Shown here in pieces: positions 54,356-63,784 of a DNA stretch of 64,000 bases. Position 1 is the stretch's first letter, and the number at the start of each line of letters is the position of its first letter. The position numbers were made by a program, and so were the translations under genes. The notes beneath the pieces were generated by a model. That model searched no databases. It saw only the letters and a program-made list of their open reading frames with translations, and had not been told where the DNA came from. The stretch is from Bacteroidaceae bacterium (lineage in GTDB: Bacteria; Bacteroidota; Bacteroidia; Bacteroidales; Bacteroidaceae), in contig CAAGNV010000032.1 in assembly GCA_900771425.1 (NCBI GenBank), positions 6,180 to 70,179 on the forward strand, given 5' to 3'.

Positions 54356-55318
54356 ATGATGAATAGTATATACAGGGCTTCGTCTTGGATTGCTTCCAAT
54401 ATTACGTTGGTGGTAGTGTTGGTAACGGCTTTGGCTCTTGCTTTCCCACCGTCTTTTACATGGATAGGTGGTGGGGCAATAACTCCTATGCTGGGAGTGG
54501 TAATGTTCGGGATGGGCTTGACGCTGAAACCTAATGACTTCAGACCCGTGCTGATGCGTCCGAAGGACATCATCGTGGGTGAGTTGGCTCAGTTTGTAGT
54601 GATGCCGGGATTGGGGTGGCTCATCTGTCATGTACTTGACCTGCCGAAAGATCTGGCCTTGGGTGTGATTCTTGTTGGTTGCTGCCCTGGCGGTACTGCT
54701 TCGAATGTGATATGCTATCTGGCAAAGGGCGATGTCGCACTGAGTGTGGCCATGACTGCAGTATCAACCTTGCTGGCTCCGTTGGTTACGCCTGCGCTGG
54801 TGATGCTGTTGGCAGGCAAATCGATTGACGTCGATGTTGTCGGAATGTTTATGAGCATTGTGCAGGTTGTCATTCTGCCTATAGTGCTTGGCTTCCTTGT
54901 CAGCCATTATTTCAGTAGATTGACTCAGAAGGTAGTGCCGATTCTTCCTATGGTATCTACTCTTGCCATTGCTTTTATCATCGGTATAGTCGTGTCGCTC
55001 AATGCAAGGAGCATAATGGCGTGCAGCATGATTGTGGCAGTGGCTGTGATACTGCATAACTTGCTTGGACTTCTGCTTGGCTACTTTGCCGGCAAGGCTA
55101 TGGGACTTAAATCAGATAAGCGTACTGCAATATCGATTGAGGTCGGCATGCAGAACTCCGGACTTGCTACTTCGTTGGCTGCCACCCATTTTGCAATGTA
55201 TCCAATGGCAGCCGTGCCTGGGGCAATGTTCTCTGTCTGGCATAACTTCTCAGGAAGCATTGCCGCTGCTATATTCAGAAGACTAAACAAGAAAGCAGGT
55301 TCTGTAAACAATATATAA
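54356..55318 (+). CDS. BASS-family sodium symporter
   Basis: A 320-residue inner-membrane transporter with ten hydrophobic segments. It shows the canonical family features GMGLTLKPNDF, GCCPGGTASNVICYLAKGDV (first crossover) and EVGMQNSGLATSLAATHFA (second crossover, with the sodium-site Gln and Asn). Bacterial members carry bile acids, pantoate or other organic anions; the substrate here is unknown. The start at 54356 follows the -7 box. A small YccF-like gene follows after about 65 bp. Confidence 0.88.
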   Translation: MMNSIYRASSWIASNITLVVVLVTALALAFPPSFTWIGGGAITPMLGVVMFGMGLTLKPNDFRPVLMRPKDIIVGELAQFVVMPGLGWLICHVLDLPKDLALGVILVGCCPGGTASNVICYLAKGDVALSVAMTAVSTLLAPLVTPALVMLLAGKSIDVDVVGMFMSIVQVVILPIVLGFLVSHYFSRLTQKVVPILPMVSTLAIAFIIGIVVSLNARSIMACSMIVAVAVILHNLLGLLLGYFAGKAMGLKSDKRTAISIEVGMQNSGLATSLAATHFAMYPMAAVPGAMFSVWHNFSGSIAAAIFRRLNKKAGSVNNI

Positions 55319-55382
55319 TGGATTATGACGATTTGTCGCAAAGAGAAATAAACTATATGAATAACATTAACAATAATGAATT

Positions 55383-55760
55383 ATGAGAATCATTGGAAAC
55401 ATCTTTTGGCTGCTGTTCGGTGGACTGGAAGCAGCTATAGGTTATTTTACTGGCAGTCTGGCCATGGCTATAACCATCATTGGCATTCCTTGGGCGCTGC
55501 AGACTTTCAAGATTGGTTTGCTCTGCCTGTGGCCATTTGGAGCAAACATTGAAGAAGATGAGTCTTCGACGGGTTGCATACGCATACCTATGAACATCAT
55601 TTGGTTCATCTTCGGCGGTCTTTGGGCATGGATTTGTCATGTGTTCTTTGGCCTGTTGCTTTGCATTACCATTATTGGCATACCTTGGGGAAAGCAACAC
55701 TTCAAGTTGGCAAAACTGTCAGTAGCTCCGTTTGGAAAGAAGATTGATTTAAACTTCTAA
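55383..55760 (+). CDS. yccF: YccF-domain inner-membrane protein
   Basis: A 125-residue membrane protein made of two similar halves, each with GNIFWLLFGGLEAAIGY / MNIIWFIFGGLWAWICH and IIGIPWALQTFKI / IIGIPWGKQHFKLAKL, the duplicated YccF (DUF307) unit. Function unknown. Probably co-transcribed with the BASS transporter. Confidence 0.88.
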   Translation: MRIIGNIFWLLFGGLEAAIGYFTGSLAMAITIIGIPWALQTFKIGLLCLWPFGANIEEDESSTGCIRIPMNIIWFIFGGLWAWICHVFFGLLLCITIIGIPWGKQHFKLAKLSVAPFGKKIDLNF

Positions 55761-55776
55761 ATAATACGAGGGAAAC

Positions 55777-55797
55777 GCACAGGGTGGAACTCTGTGC
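55777..55797. terminator. Weak hairpin between yccF and the ABC ATPase gene
   Basis: GCACAG (55777-55782) pairs with CTGTGC (55792-55797). No T run follows on the plus strand; possible shared terminator for two converging genes. Confidence 0.35.
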
Positions 55798-55801
55798 AAA
55801 A

Positions 55802-56575
55802 TCATATCTTAGCGTGAAATGTGCAGTGTGTTGCATCGAAGTCGATGTACTCGCTGCATATTTCTTTTTGTATGATGCCTTGTTCGCAGAGTTGTTTTGG
55901 AGTGCCTGTTGTCAATTGTGAACAATGGTTCATCAGCCAGATATTATCTGCAGTTTGTAAAGCAAGGTCGATGTCGTGTATGGAAAGTAGTATTGTTTTA
56001 TGCATTTCATGAGCTAAACGGCGCAGCAATAGCATAGTATTTACTTTGTTAGGATAATAAAGAAATGCCGTTGGCTCGTCAAGTAAGATGATGGGTGTTT
56101 GCTGTGCTATGGCCTTTGCTATCATGGCTTTCTGGCGTTCGCCGTCGCTCAATGTCTCAATCATGTGATTTGACAAGTGGCTGATGCCTACCATTTCAAG
56201 ACAATCGGTTACAATCATCCTGTCATTTTCATTGAGCCGTCCCCAAAAGCCAGTATGAGGCATACGCCCCATTGCCACGACATCAAAGACGGATAGGTTG
56301 TGTATTTGAGTGTTGTCGGTCAGTACTATACTGATGGTTTTGGACAGTTGGTTAGGCGAAAACGAGGCGATTTCTATGCCGCCGACATATACTTCGCCTT
56401 TTATGGCCGGTTGAAATCCTGCAATAGTACGTAGTAATGTAGATTTGCCTGCTCCGTTAGGTCCTATTAGGCACGTGAGTTCCCCCTCGCTTAACTTTGC
56501 GTTGAGCGAGGGGCTGATGATTGTGTCATTGCCCGATGCGTGATATCCTGTTGTAAGTTGCCTTAATTCGACCAT
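55802..56575 (-). CDS. ABC transporter ATP-binding protein (FecE/BtuD-like)
   Basis: A 257-residue ATPase with Walker A GPNGAGKST, Q-loop, signature LSDGERQK, Walker B IILLDEPTAFL and H-loop SIHDID. The sequence belongs to the group that drives import of iron chelates, haem or cobalamin. No permease or binding-protein gene lies beside it, which is odd for this group; it follows the glycyl radical activase by 14 bp on the same strand. Its partners may lie elsewhere. Confidence 0.85.
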   Translation of the reverse strand: MVELRQLTTGYHASGNDTIISPSLNAKLSEGELTCLIGPNGAGKSTLLRTIAGFQPAIKGEVYVGGIEIASFSPNQLSKTISIVLTDNTQIHNLSVFDVVAMGRMPHTGFWGRLNENDRMIVTDCLEMVGISHLSNHMIETLSDGERQKAMIAKAIAQQTPIILLDEPTAFLYYPNKVNTMLLLRRLAHEMHKTILLSIHDIDLALQTADNIWLMNHCSQLTTGTPKQLCEQGIIQKEICSEYIDFDATHCTFHAKI

Positions 56576-56589
56576 TGAGAGTGAAACAG

Positions 56590-57435
56590 TTATATGATTG
56601 CTTTGATGCCATACTTGGCAAATTGTTCAATACATCTTTGTCGTGTAGATTCTGACGGAGTAGCCATCGGTATGTTCGTGGGGTTGTATATTGTACCGAG
56701 GCGTTCGTGCTTTCCCTTGCCAATATCATGGTATGGCAGGAGTTCTATGCGCAATGGCTTTGTAGGTAGTGAAGCGATGAAGACCGCTGTTTGTCCGATA
56801 TTTTGCTCATCTGCATTGATGCCTTCGATGAGTGGAACGCGTATCCAGAACGATGTGCCTTTGTCTGCCAAATGCTTTATGTTTGAAAGAATCGTTTCGT
56901 TGGGAACACCTGTATATTTGCTGTGTATTGATGAATCCATGTGCTTTATGTCAATTAGCATCAGTTCACATTCGCTTGCCACTTCGTCAACAACATGCTG
57001 AGGTGCAAATAGTGATGTATCGACACAGCGGTGAAATCCTCTCTTGCCTAACTCCCGCAGTATTTCGATCGTGTCGGCATAGTGCAGCAATGGTTCGCCT
57101 CCACAAATGGTTACGCCTCCATGATCGCTGTCTTCCATCACTTTGCGCTCTTTTTCAATGACGGTCATCAGTTCGTCCATCGTCCACTGCTTGCCGGCAA
57201 TCTGTCGGGCGAGGGTAGGGCACGCTTCAGCTGCTTCCTCATCTGTCAATCCTATACAGGTCTTGCAACCGATGCATTTCTTGCTTGTGAACATCATCTG
57301 CGGTTCGCTGCTGATGCCTTCAGGGTTGTGGCACCATGCACAATGAAGTGGACATCCTTTCATGAATATTGTCGTTCGGATGCCGGGACCATCGTTGATG
57401 GCAAAGCGCTTTATGTCGAACAGCCTAAAACTCAT
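56590..57435 (-). CDS. Glycyl-radical enzyme activating enzyme (radical SAM)
   Basis: Installs the glycyl radical on the adjacent enzyme by S-adenosylmethionine cleavage. The 281-residue protein has the radical SAM triad CPLHCAWC (C28, C32, C35), a ferredoxin-like insert (CIGCKTC, C54, C57, C60, then C72) and GGVTICGGEPLLH. A start at 57453 is also possible; both overlap the 3' end of the glycyl radical enzyme gene. Overlap and order argue that the neighbouring enzyme is its target. Confidence 0.9.
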   Translation of the reverse strand: MSFRLFDIKRFAINDGPGIRTTIFMKGCPLHCAWCHNPEGISSEPQMMFTSKKCIGCKTCIGLTDEEAAEACPTLARQIAGKQWTMDELMTVIEKERKVMEDSDHGGVTICGGEPLLHYADTIEILRELGKRGFHRCVDTSLFAPQHVVDEVASECELMLIDIKHMDSSIHSKYTGVPNETILSNIKHLADKGTSFWIRVPLIEGINADEQNIGQTAVFIASLPTKPLRIELLPYHDIGKGKHERLGTIYNPTNIPMATPSESTRQRCIEQFAKYGIKAII

Positions 57436-59818
57436 TGTTTTCAGTGCGGGCAATGATTTCGTTCTGCAGTTGCATGGTCATATCGTTGAAATAATCGCTA
57501 TAACCTGCAACGCGTACAAGTAGGTCGCGATAGTTCTCTGGATGTTGCTGGGCATCAAGCAGGGTATCTGTATCGACTATATTGAATTGAATGTGATGAC
57601 CACCAAGTGAAAAGTATGTGCGGATTAAGGACGCAAGTTTCTTCAAGTCCTCTTCACGCTTCATAAGGTTCGGCACGAAACGTACGTTGAGTAAGGTTCC
57701 TCCTGACTTTGTCTGTTCAAGTTTGCCCAATGACTTGATTACGCTTGTAGGTCCCTGGCAGTCACTTCCGTGTGAAGGACTTGTGCCGTCGCTTATGGCG
57801 AAATGGGCATGGCGTCCGTTTGGTGTGGCGAGGCATACGCTGCCGAAGTAATTGTGGCATGTGGTCGAGAGCATGTTCAGCTGAGTCTTTCCGCCTCGTG
57901 TGTTTGGATGTCCCTCTATGGCAGTTACAAGGTCGTTGTATATGCGTACGGCAATGTTGTCGGCATAATCGTCGTCATTACCGAAGAATGGAGTGTGGTT
58001 GCGTATATACTGACGCATCTTTTCTTCTCCGTCGAAGTCTTTCGCCATTGCTGCCATCACTTCGTCGAGTGTATAACGATGATCTTCATACACATGCTTC
58101 TTGAGTGCTGTGAAACAGTCGGTCAATGTTCCTAAGCCAGTACATTGTATGTAAGTGGTGTTATAACGTGCTCCGCCAGAATAGTAGTCCTTGCCATTGT
58201 GTATGCAGTCATCGATGAACAGGCTAAGGAAAGTGGCTGGCGCATAGAGCGAGAACATACGTTCGATGTAGTTGTTGACGGCAAGTTTCATGTTGACGAA
58301 ATGCGTCATTTGTTTGTGCCAAGCTTCGTACAGCTGTTCAAACGAAGTGAACTGACGTGGGTCGCCTGTCTTCAATCCCATTTCCTTGCCAGTGTTTGGG
58401 TCAATACCGTTGTTCAGGGTTATCTCGAGAATCTTTGGTGTGTTGAGGTATCCTGTCAACAGATATGCCTCTTTGCCGAATGCACCCACTTCAATACATC
58501 CGGAGCATCCGCCTTCATTTGCATCTTCCTGTGTCTTGCCTTGACGCATGAGTTCTTTGGTGTAAACGTCAGGGTTGAAAACCGAAGGATATCCAAGTCC
58601 TTGTCGTATTACCTTGCATCCGGCAATAAGAAACTCGTCTGGAGTCTTCTTGCTGATGTGAATGGATAGGCCCGGCTGCAGTTCGTGGAGTTCTTCCTGT
58701 ATTTCAAGTATGATGTAAGACAGTTCGTTTGAACCATCTTCGCCGTCACGCGTGATACCGCCTATGTTGATGTTTGTAAAGTCGTTGTATGTTCCAGATT
58801 CAAGTGCCGTGACTCCGACCTTCGGTGGTGCAGGTTGATTGTTGAACTTGATCCAAAGACATGAAAGCAGTTCTTTGGCAATGTTGCGCTTGCCTTCACC
58901 TTCCATTTGTTGATAAAACGGCCATAAGTGCTGGTCAATATGCCCAGGGTTCATGCTGTCCCAGCCATTGAGTTCCGTAACAGTACCGAGGTGGACGAAC
59001 CAATACATCTGTATGGCTTCCCATAGGTCGCGTGGCGCGTGAGCCGGTACCCAATGGCATACTTCTGCTATCTTTTGCAGTTCAGCCTTGCGCTTTGCAT
59101 CGGTACATCCGTTGGCTAATTGTTCAGCAAGTTCTGCGTGACGCTCGGCAAACAGTATTGCAGCATCGCACGATATGTCCATAGCCGTCAGTTCCTGCTG
59201 ACGGTCAGTGGCTTCTGGATCGTTGATGAAGTCGAGCCGTGCGAGTTCTTCGGCTATCATCTGCTTGCAGTCGAGCAGTCCTCGGTGATACATCTTGCCG
59301 TCCATGGCGGTATGACCCGCTGCTCGCTGTTCCATGAATTCGGTGAACACTCCTGCATGATAAGCCTCTTCCCATTCGCGGCTTACATGACTGAATATGC
59401 GCTCGCGCTGAGTCTTACCTTTCCAGAATGGAATGACTTCGCGCTCGTATGTGTCAATGTCTTCTTGTGAAATGAAGTATGGCTGGAGTTCTCGTGTGTT
59501 GAGCACGTGGAGGTCTTCAACCGAGTGGCAAGTCTGTTCGGGGAATGTAGGCACTGCTTTAGGTACAGGTCCGCGTTCACCTACTATGAGTTCGTCGTCT
59601 CCGATGTATATAGTCTTCTTCTTACATATCTCATAGAAATTCTTGGCACGCAATACAGCGATAGGCCATCTGCCCTCTTCGCGCTTATAAAACTCAGTCT
59701 CTATCAACGCGCGTTCTATGGTAAGGGTGGTGGGAGTCTCAATGCTTTGCTTTCTTAACCGTTTGATGCGGTCGTTCATTCCGCCATTGTTATCGGGATA
59801 TGTTAATGGAAAGTTCAT
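57425..59818 (-). CDS. hypD: Glycyl radical enzyme, HypD-like (trans-4-hydroxy-L-proline dehydratase)
   Basis: A 797-residue anaerobic radical enzyme. The active-site loop is GCSGCIEVGAFGKEAYLLTG (thiyl Cys C441, base E443), and the glycyl loop near the C terminus is VRVAGYSDYF (G772). The FGKEAYLLTGYLNTPKILEI block is the pattern I recall from HypD, which dehydrates trans-4-hydroxyproline to pyrroline-5-carboxylate; no proC neighbour is present to support this, so other dehydratase members remain possible. It starts 20 bp after mutS2. Confidence 0.8.
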   Translation of the reverse strand: MNFPLTYPDNNGGMNDRIKRLRKQSIETPTTLTIERALIETEFYKREEGRWPIAVLRAKNFYEICKKKTIYIGDDELIVGERGPVPKAVPTFPEQTCHSVEDLHVLNTRELQPYFISQEDIDTYEREVIPFWKGKTQRERIFSHVSREWEEAYHAGVFTEFMEQRAAGHTAMDGKMYHRGLLDCKQMIAEELARLDFINDPEATDRQQELTAMDISCDAAILFAERHAELAEQLANGCTDAKRKAELQKIAEVCHWVPAHAPRDLWEAIQMYWFVHLGTVTELNGWDSMNPGHIDQHLWPFYQQMEGEGKRNIAKELLSCLWIKFNNQPAPPKVGVTALESGTYNDFTNINIGGITRDGEDGSNELSYIILEIQEELHELQPGLSIHISKKTPDEFLIAGCKVIRQGLGYPSVFNPDVYTKELMRQGKTQEDANEGGCSGCIEVGAFGKEAYLLTGYLNTPKILEITLNNGIDPNTGKEMGLKTGDPRQFTSFEQLYEAWHKQMTHFVNMKLAVNNYIERMFSLYAPATFLSLFIDDCIHNGKDYYSGGARYNTTYIQCTGLGTLTDCFTALKKHVYEDHRYTLDEVMAAMAKDFDGEEKMRQYIRNHTPFFGNDDDYADNIAVRIYNDLVTAIEGHPNTRGGKTQLNMLSTTCHNYFGSVCLATPNGRHAHFAISDGTSPSHGSDCQGPTSVIKSLGKLEQTKSGGTLLNVRFVPNLMKREEDLKKLASLIRTYFSLGGHHIQFNIVDTDTLLDAQQHPENYRDLLVRVAGYSDYFNDMTMQLQNEIIARTENNEF

Positions 59819-59838
59819 GTCAGGTATGCTTTAGTTCA

Positions 59839-62310
59839 TTATCCTAAATCTACAACCGTGATGCCAGAACCACCGAATTGTGGGTTCTCGTCGCGGAATC
59901 CTTTTACTTCGGGGATTGTATTTAGATATTGTCGTACGAGTTGTCGTAAGATGCCAGTACCTGTACCATGCAGTATTCGGATACGGCTGGCATTGGCAAC
60001 AAGAGCATCGTCGATGAACAGGCTAATTTCTTGCATACATTCGTCGCCTCGCATGCCACGGACGTCGATCTCGCCCGTGAAGTTGAGAGTGCGCTGACGC
60101 ATGTCGTCTTGGGTTTGTGATGTTACGAATGTTGCTGCACGCTTCTCTTCTTTAGGTGGTTCGGATGGCGAAAGTCGGGAGAGTTTGACGTTGGTCTGTA
60201 TGCTTCCGAAGGCAACAAGCGCTTCTTTGTTTGCGTTCATGCGGATGATGCGCCCGATGATGCTTTGGCCCTGCATCTTGACAAAAGAACCGACGGTAAG
60301 TTGGTCGCTGCCTGATGCTTGTGTCTTTACCTCATGGCTGCGTATCTCTTTTGTGTTGTTGAGCGGATTGAACTCTCTCTTTCGCTTCCCCGTCCGGAAT
60401 GGCTTCGGCTCGTTCTGACTTGTATTGTCTTCTGCGTCCTTGATTTCTTGCAGGTGCTGGCGTATCTGTTTGGTGCGCTCGCGTTCGGCCTGAGCTTCTT
60501 TAATCTCGCGAATGGTTCGTTCGACTTCTGCGTTCGATTTGTCGATGATTTGCCGTGCTTCGTTGCGGGCGTTGTCGATGATTTCGCGCTTTTGTGAATG
60601 AATCTTCTCAAACTCCTGCTCATAGCGTTCGATGGTCATGTCGAGTTGCTTCTCCTTGTCATGAACCGACTGGCGCTTGTTCTCCCAATAGCGCTTGTCG
60701 CGTGCAATGTCCAGCAGGTACTTGTCTGCATTGACATAATCTCGGCCGACCATTTCCGATGCTTCAGCAATAACGTCCTCTGGGATACCTATCTTGCGGG
60801 CAATCTCAATGGCGAACGAACTACCTGGATTGCCTATGCGCAGTTGGAATAGCGGTTGCATCTGCTGACGGTCATAGAGCATTGCACCGTTTACAATGCC
60901 TGGTGTCTCGCTTGCAAACTGCTTTAGGTTCTGGTAGTGAGTGGTGATGACTCCGAACGCACGTTTCTGGTTGAAGCGTTTCAGCACTGCTTCTGCTATT
61001 GCTCCACCTATCTGCGGCTCGGTTCCACCTCCGAACTCATCGATGAGGATTAGTGTTGCTGCCGTTGCGTTCTTCATCATCATCTTCATGTTGAGCAGGT
61101 GTGATGAATATGTTGAAAGATCATTTTCAAGACTTTGCTCATCGCCTATGTCGATGAATATGTTCTGGAAGATGCCGGCATTGCTGCTTTCTGACACCGG
61201 AATAAGCATACCGCACTGCAGCATATACTGCAGCAATCCAACTGTCTTAAGGCAAACTGATTTACCGCCAGCATTTGGTCCTGATATGAGGAGCAGGCGC
61301 TGCTCGCTGTTTAGTCTTATGTCGAGCGGAACGACCTTGCGTCCGTGGCGTTCGAGCGACATGCGCAGCAATGGGTGAATGGCTGCACCCCAGTCGAGGT
61401 TAGGACGTGATTCTATGGATGGCTGAAGCGAATCGGTACTTATGGCGAAACGAGCCTTGGCGCGTATAAAGTCAATGTCGCCGAGGTACTCGTACGACTG
61501 TATCATGTCGAGGATGTACGGACGAATGGAGTCGGTGAACACGAGGAGCAGACGTATTATCTCGCGTCGTTCTTCGCTTTCGAGTTCACGTATCTTGTTG
61601 TTGGCTTCTACTACTTCGGCTGGTTCGATATAGACGGTCTTTCCTGAGTCGGACTCATCGTGTACGATACCGTTTACCTTGCGCTTCATGGCAGGTGCCA
61701 CAGGTATGACGAGTCGTCCGTCGCGTACGGTCGGTGCTGTATCCTTCTCTACAAGTCCGTCGGTCTTTGCTTCTCGTAGGATGCGATGAAGCATATTTGA
61801 TATGCTGTTGGTGAGATTGCGCTGTTCCTGACGGATGCGCATGAGCTCGACTGTGGCTGAGTCTTTTACTTCGCCGTGGCTGTCAAGTATCTGGTTGATT
61901 CGGCGTACAATGTTAGGGTACGTCTTTATACCTTCACTGAGTTGAGTGAGGCTGGGGTAGGGCTTTTCATCGCGGATAGTGAAGAATTGCACTATCTTAT
62001 GTATGGAGTCGAGCGAACGGCCGAGGTCAAACAACTCTTCCTGCAGCAGGTATGTGTTGGCTATCTTGATGCGTCGCAGTGGCGTGCGTACGTCGAAGAA
62101 GTGCTGGTCGGGAAAGTCTTCTTCCTCGCGGATGACACGGACAAACTCGGTAACTCGTGCCACATGAAGCATGACATCTTCGTAGTCGGTGCTCATTTGC
62201 ATGGCATCGACTCGGTCACGCCCCAACTGGCACAGGCAGCCCTCGCTGAGCATCCTGCGTATGGCATCAAAGCCTATCTTCTGTTCAAAATTATCTGGAT
62301 ATGTATTCAC
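59839..62310 (-). CDS. mutS2: Endonuclease MutS2
   Basis: MutS-like ATPase that acts on stalled ribosomes or recombination intermediates rather than mismatches. The 823-residue protein has the core MutS domains, Walker A ISGPNAGGKSVCLKTVG, LSTYSSHLLNMKMMM, LIDEFGGGTEP (Walker B), a long coiled-coil region (about 510-620) and the C-terminal Smr nuclease domain (IDVRGMRGDE, RILHGTGTGILRQL). It starts 37 bp after rarA. Confidence 0.95.
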   Translation of the reverse strand: MNTYPDNFEQKIGFDAIRRMLSEGCLCQLGRDRVDAMQMSTDYEDVMLHVARVTEFVRVIREEEDFPDQHFFDVRTPLRRIKIANTYLLQEELFDLGRSLDSIHKIVQFFTIRDEKPYPSLTQLSEGIKTYPNIVRRINQILDSHGEVKDSATVELMRIRQEQRNLTNSISNMLHRILREAKTDGLVEKDTAPTVRDGRLVIPVAPAMKRKVNGIVHDESDSGKTVYIEPAEVVEANNKIRELESEERREIIRLLLVFTDSIRPYILDMIQSYEYLGDIDFIRAKARFAISTDSLQPSIESRPNLDWGAAIHPLLRMSLERHGRKVVPLDIRLNSEQRLLLISGPNAGGKSVCLKTVGLLQYMLQCGMLIPVSESSNAGIFQNIFIDIGDEQSLENDLSTYSSHLLNMKMMMKNATAATLILIDEFGGGTEPQIGGAIAEAVLKRFNQKRAFGVITTHYQNLKQFASETPGIVNGAMLYDRQQMQPLFQLRIGNPGSSFAIEIARKIGIPEDVIAEASEMVGRDYVNADKYLLDIARDKRYWENKRQSVHDKEKQLDMTIERYEQEFEKIHSQKREIIDNARNEARQIIDKSNAEVERTIREIKEAQAERERTKQIRQHLQEIKDAEDNTSQNEPKPFRTGKRKREFNPLNNTKEIRSHEVKTQASGSDQLTVGSFVKMQGQSIIGRIIRMNANKEALVAFGSIQTNVKLSRLSPSEPPKEEKRAATFVTSQTQDDMRQRTLNFTGEIDVRGMRGDECMQEISLFIDDALVANASRIRILHGTGTGILRQLVRQYLNTIPEVKGFRDENPQFGGSGITVVDLG

Positions 62311-62347
62311 TTATAGTATGTTTTCTTCTTTCTTCAGTCAATTCTTG

Positions 62348-63628
62348 TTACTTCTCGCTGCCGGCCGTGTCTGTTCCCCAAAGCCGTTCCATACGCTCTT
62401 TAAGCTTTGCTTCCTGTGGATTTTCCTGCGGAATCCAAAAGCGTTGGCCTTCGGCTTCGTCAGGCAGGAACTGCTGGCGCACGAAATGTCCCTCGTAGTC
62501 ATGGGCATACTTATAGTCCTTTGCGTAGCCAAGTTGCTCCATTAGTTTGGTTGGAGCGTTTCTTAAATGCAATGGAACAGGTAAATTGCCCGTTTGTTGA
62601 ACATAACCCAGAGCATTGTTGATTGCCATGTATGCCGAATTACTCTTCGGTGAAGTAGCAAGGTAAATGGCTGCTTCGGCCAGTGGTATGCGTGCTTCTG
62701 GCCATCCGAGTTTATGGATTGCGTCGAATGCGGCGGTGGCAAGGAGCATGGCATTGGGGTTGGCAAGCCCGATGTCTTCGCTTGCGGATATCATTAACCG
62801 GCGTGCAATGAACTCGGGTGCTTCGCCTCCTTCAATCATGCGGGCCATATAGTAAATGGCTGCGTCGGGGTTGCTGCCTCGTATGCTCTTGATGAATGCA
62901 GAGATGAGGTCATAGTGCATTTCGCCGTCTTTGTCGTATGCCAACGGATTCTGCTGCAAACACTTCGTTACCAAATCGTCGGTGACAACTAACGGCGATT
63001 CGTTGCTCGACTCAGTCACCAGTTCGATGATATTGAGCAACTTGCGTGCATCGCCTCCACTGTAGCGCAGCATTGCCTCGGTTTCCTTAAGCTCAATCTT
63101 GCGCTCTTTCAGTATGGTATCAGTCGTGAGTACCTTGTTGGCAAGTCCGAGCAAATCGTCTTTATCAAGCGGATTGAGCACATACACCTGACATCGGCTC
63201 AACAGCGGACGTATTACTTCGAACGAAGGATTTTCCGTCGTGGCTCCGATGAGTGTTACAATACCTTGTTCTACCGCTCCGAGCAGGCTGTCTTGCTGGC
63301 TCTTGGAGAATCGATGGATTTCATCGATGAAGAGAATCGGATTGCCTGAGTTGAAGAAATGTGAGGAACGTGCCTTATCTATGACCTCACGTACATCCTT
63401 CACTCCGCTGGTGACTGCACTGAGTGTAAAGAATGGAACTTCGAGTGTGCGTGCTATGATGTTGGCGAGTGTAGTCTTGCCCACGCCCGGCGGTCCCCAT
63501 AGAATGAACGAACTGATGCGTCGCTGGTCAATCATTCGGCGCAATACGGCACCTTCGCCGACCAGATGTTTCTGACCGACATAGTCGTTAAGCGTCATCG
63601 GACGCATTCGTTCTGCTAAGGGTTTCAT
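62348..63628 (-). CDS. rarA: Replication-associated recombination protein RarA (MgsA)
   Basis: AAA+ ATPase acting at stalled replication forks. The 426-residue protein has PMTLNDYVGQKHLVG, Walker A WGPPGVGKTTLA, Walker B ILFIDEIHRFSKSQQD, sensor 1 GATTENPSFEV and the C-terminal tetramer domain (SAFIKSIRGSNPDAAIYYMA). First gene of a minus-strand run with mutS2, the glycyl radical enzyme, its activase and the ABC ATPase. Confidence 0.96.
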   Translation of the reverse strand: MKPLAERMRPMTLNDYVGQKHLVGEGAVLRRMIDQRRISSFILWGPPGVGKTTLANIIARTLEVPFFTLSAVTSGVKDVREVIDKARSSHFFNSGNPILFIDEIHRFSKSQQDSLLGAVEQGIVTLIGATTENPSFEVIRPLLSRCQVYVLNPLDKDDLLGLANKVLTTDTILKERKIELKETEAMLRYSGGDARKLLNIIELVTESSNESPLVVTDDLVTKCLQQNPLAYDKDGEMHYDLISAFIKSIRGSNPDAAIYYMARMIEGGEAPEFIARRLMISASEDIGLANPNAMLLATAAFDAIHKLGWPEARIPLAEAAIYLATSPKSNSAYMAINNALGYVQQTGNLPVPLHLRNAPTKLMEQLGYAKDYKYAHDYEGHFVRQQFLPDEAEGQRFWIPQENPQEAKLKERMERLWGTDTAGSEK

Positions 63629-63648
63629 CGTATCTGAATTTTAAAGTG

Positions 63649-63680
63649 CAAAGTTAGTGAAAAGAATTGAAACAGACAAA
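63649..63680 (-). promoter_or_regulatory. Promoter of rarA and the downstream run
   Basis: On the minus strand TTTG (63680-63677), 20-nt spacer, TAACTTTG (63656-63649) followed by CAC, 20 nt before the rarA ATG at 63628. Confidence 0.8.
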
Positions 63681-63727
63681 GAAAATACCGAGATTGTGTT
63701 CATCGGCCTAACCTTGAAGACGTACAA

Positions 63728-63762
63728 ATAAAAAAGTCCACTGTACGGAATACAGTGAACTT
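63728..63762 (-). terminator. Terminator for a minus-strand gene right of the window
   Basis: On the minus strand AAGTTCACTGTA pairs with TACAGTGGACTT (one mismatch, 5-nt loop), followed by TTTTATTTG. The gene it ends is beyond the right edge or absent. Confidence 0.65.
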
Positions 63763-63784
63763 AATGTTATGATGTTTACGTATG

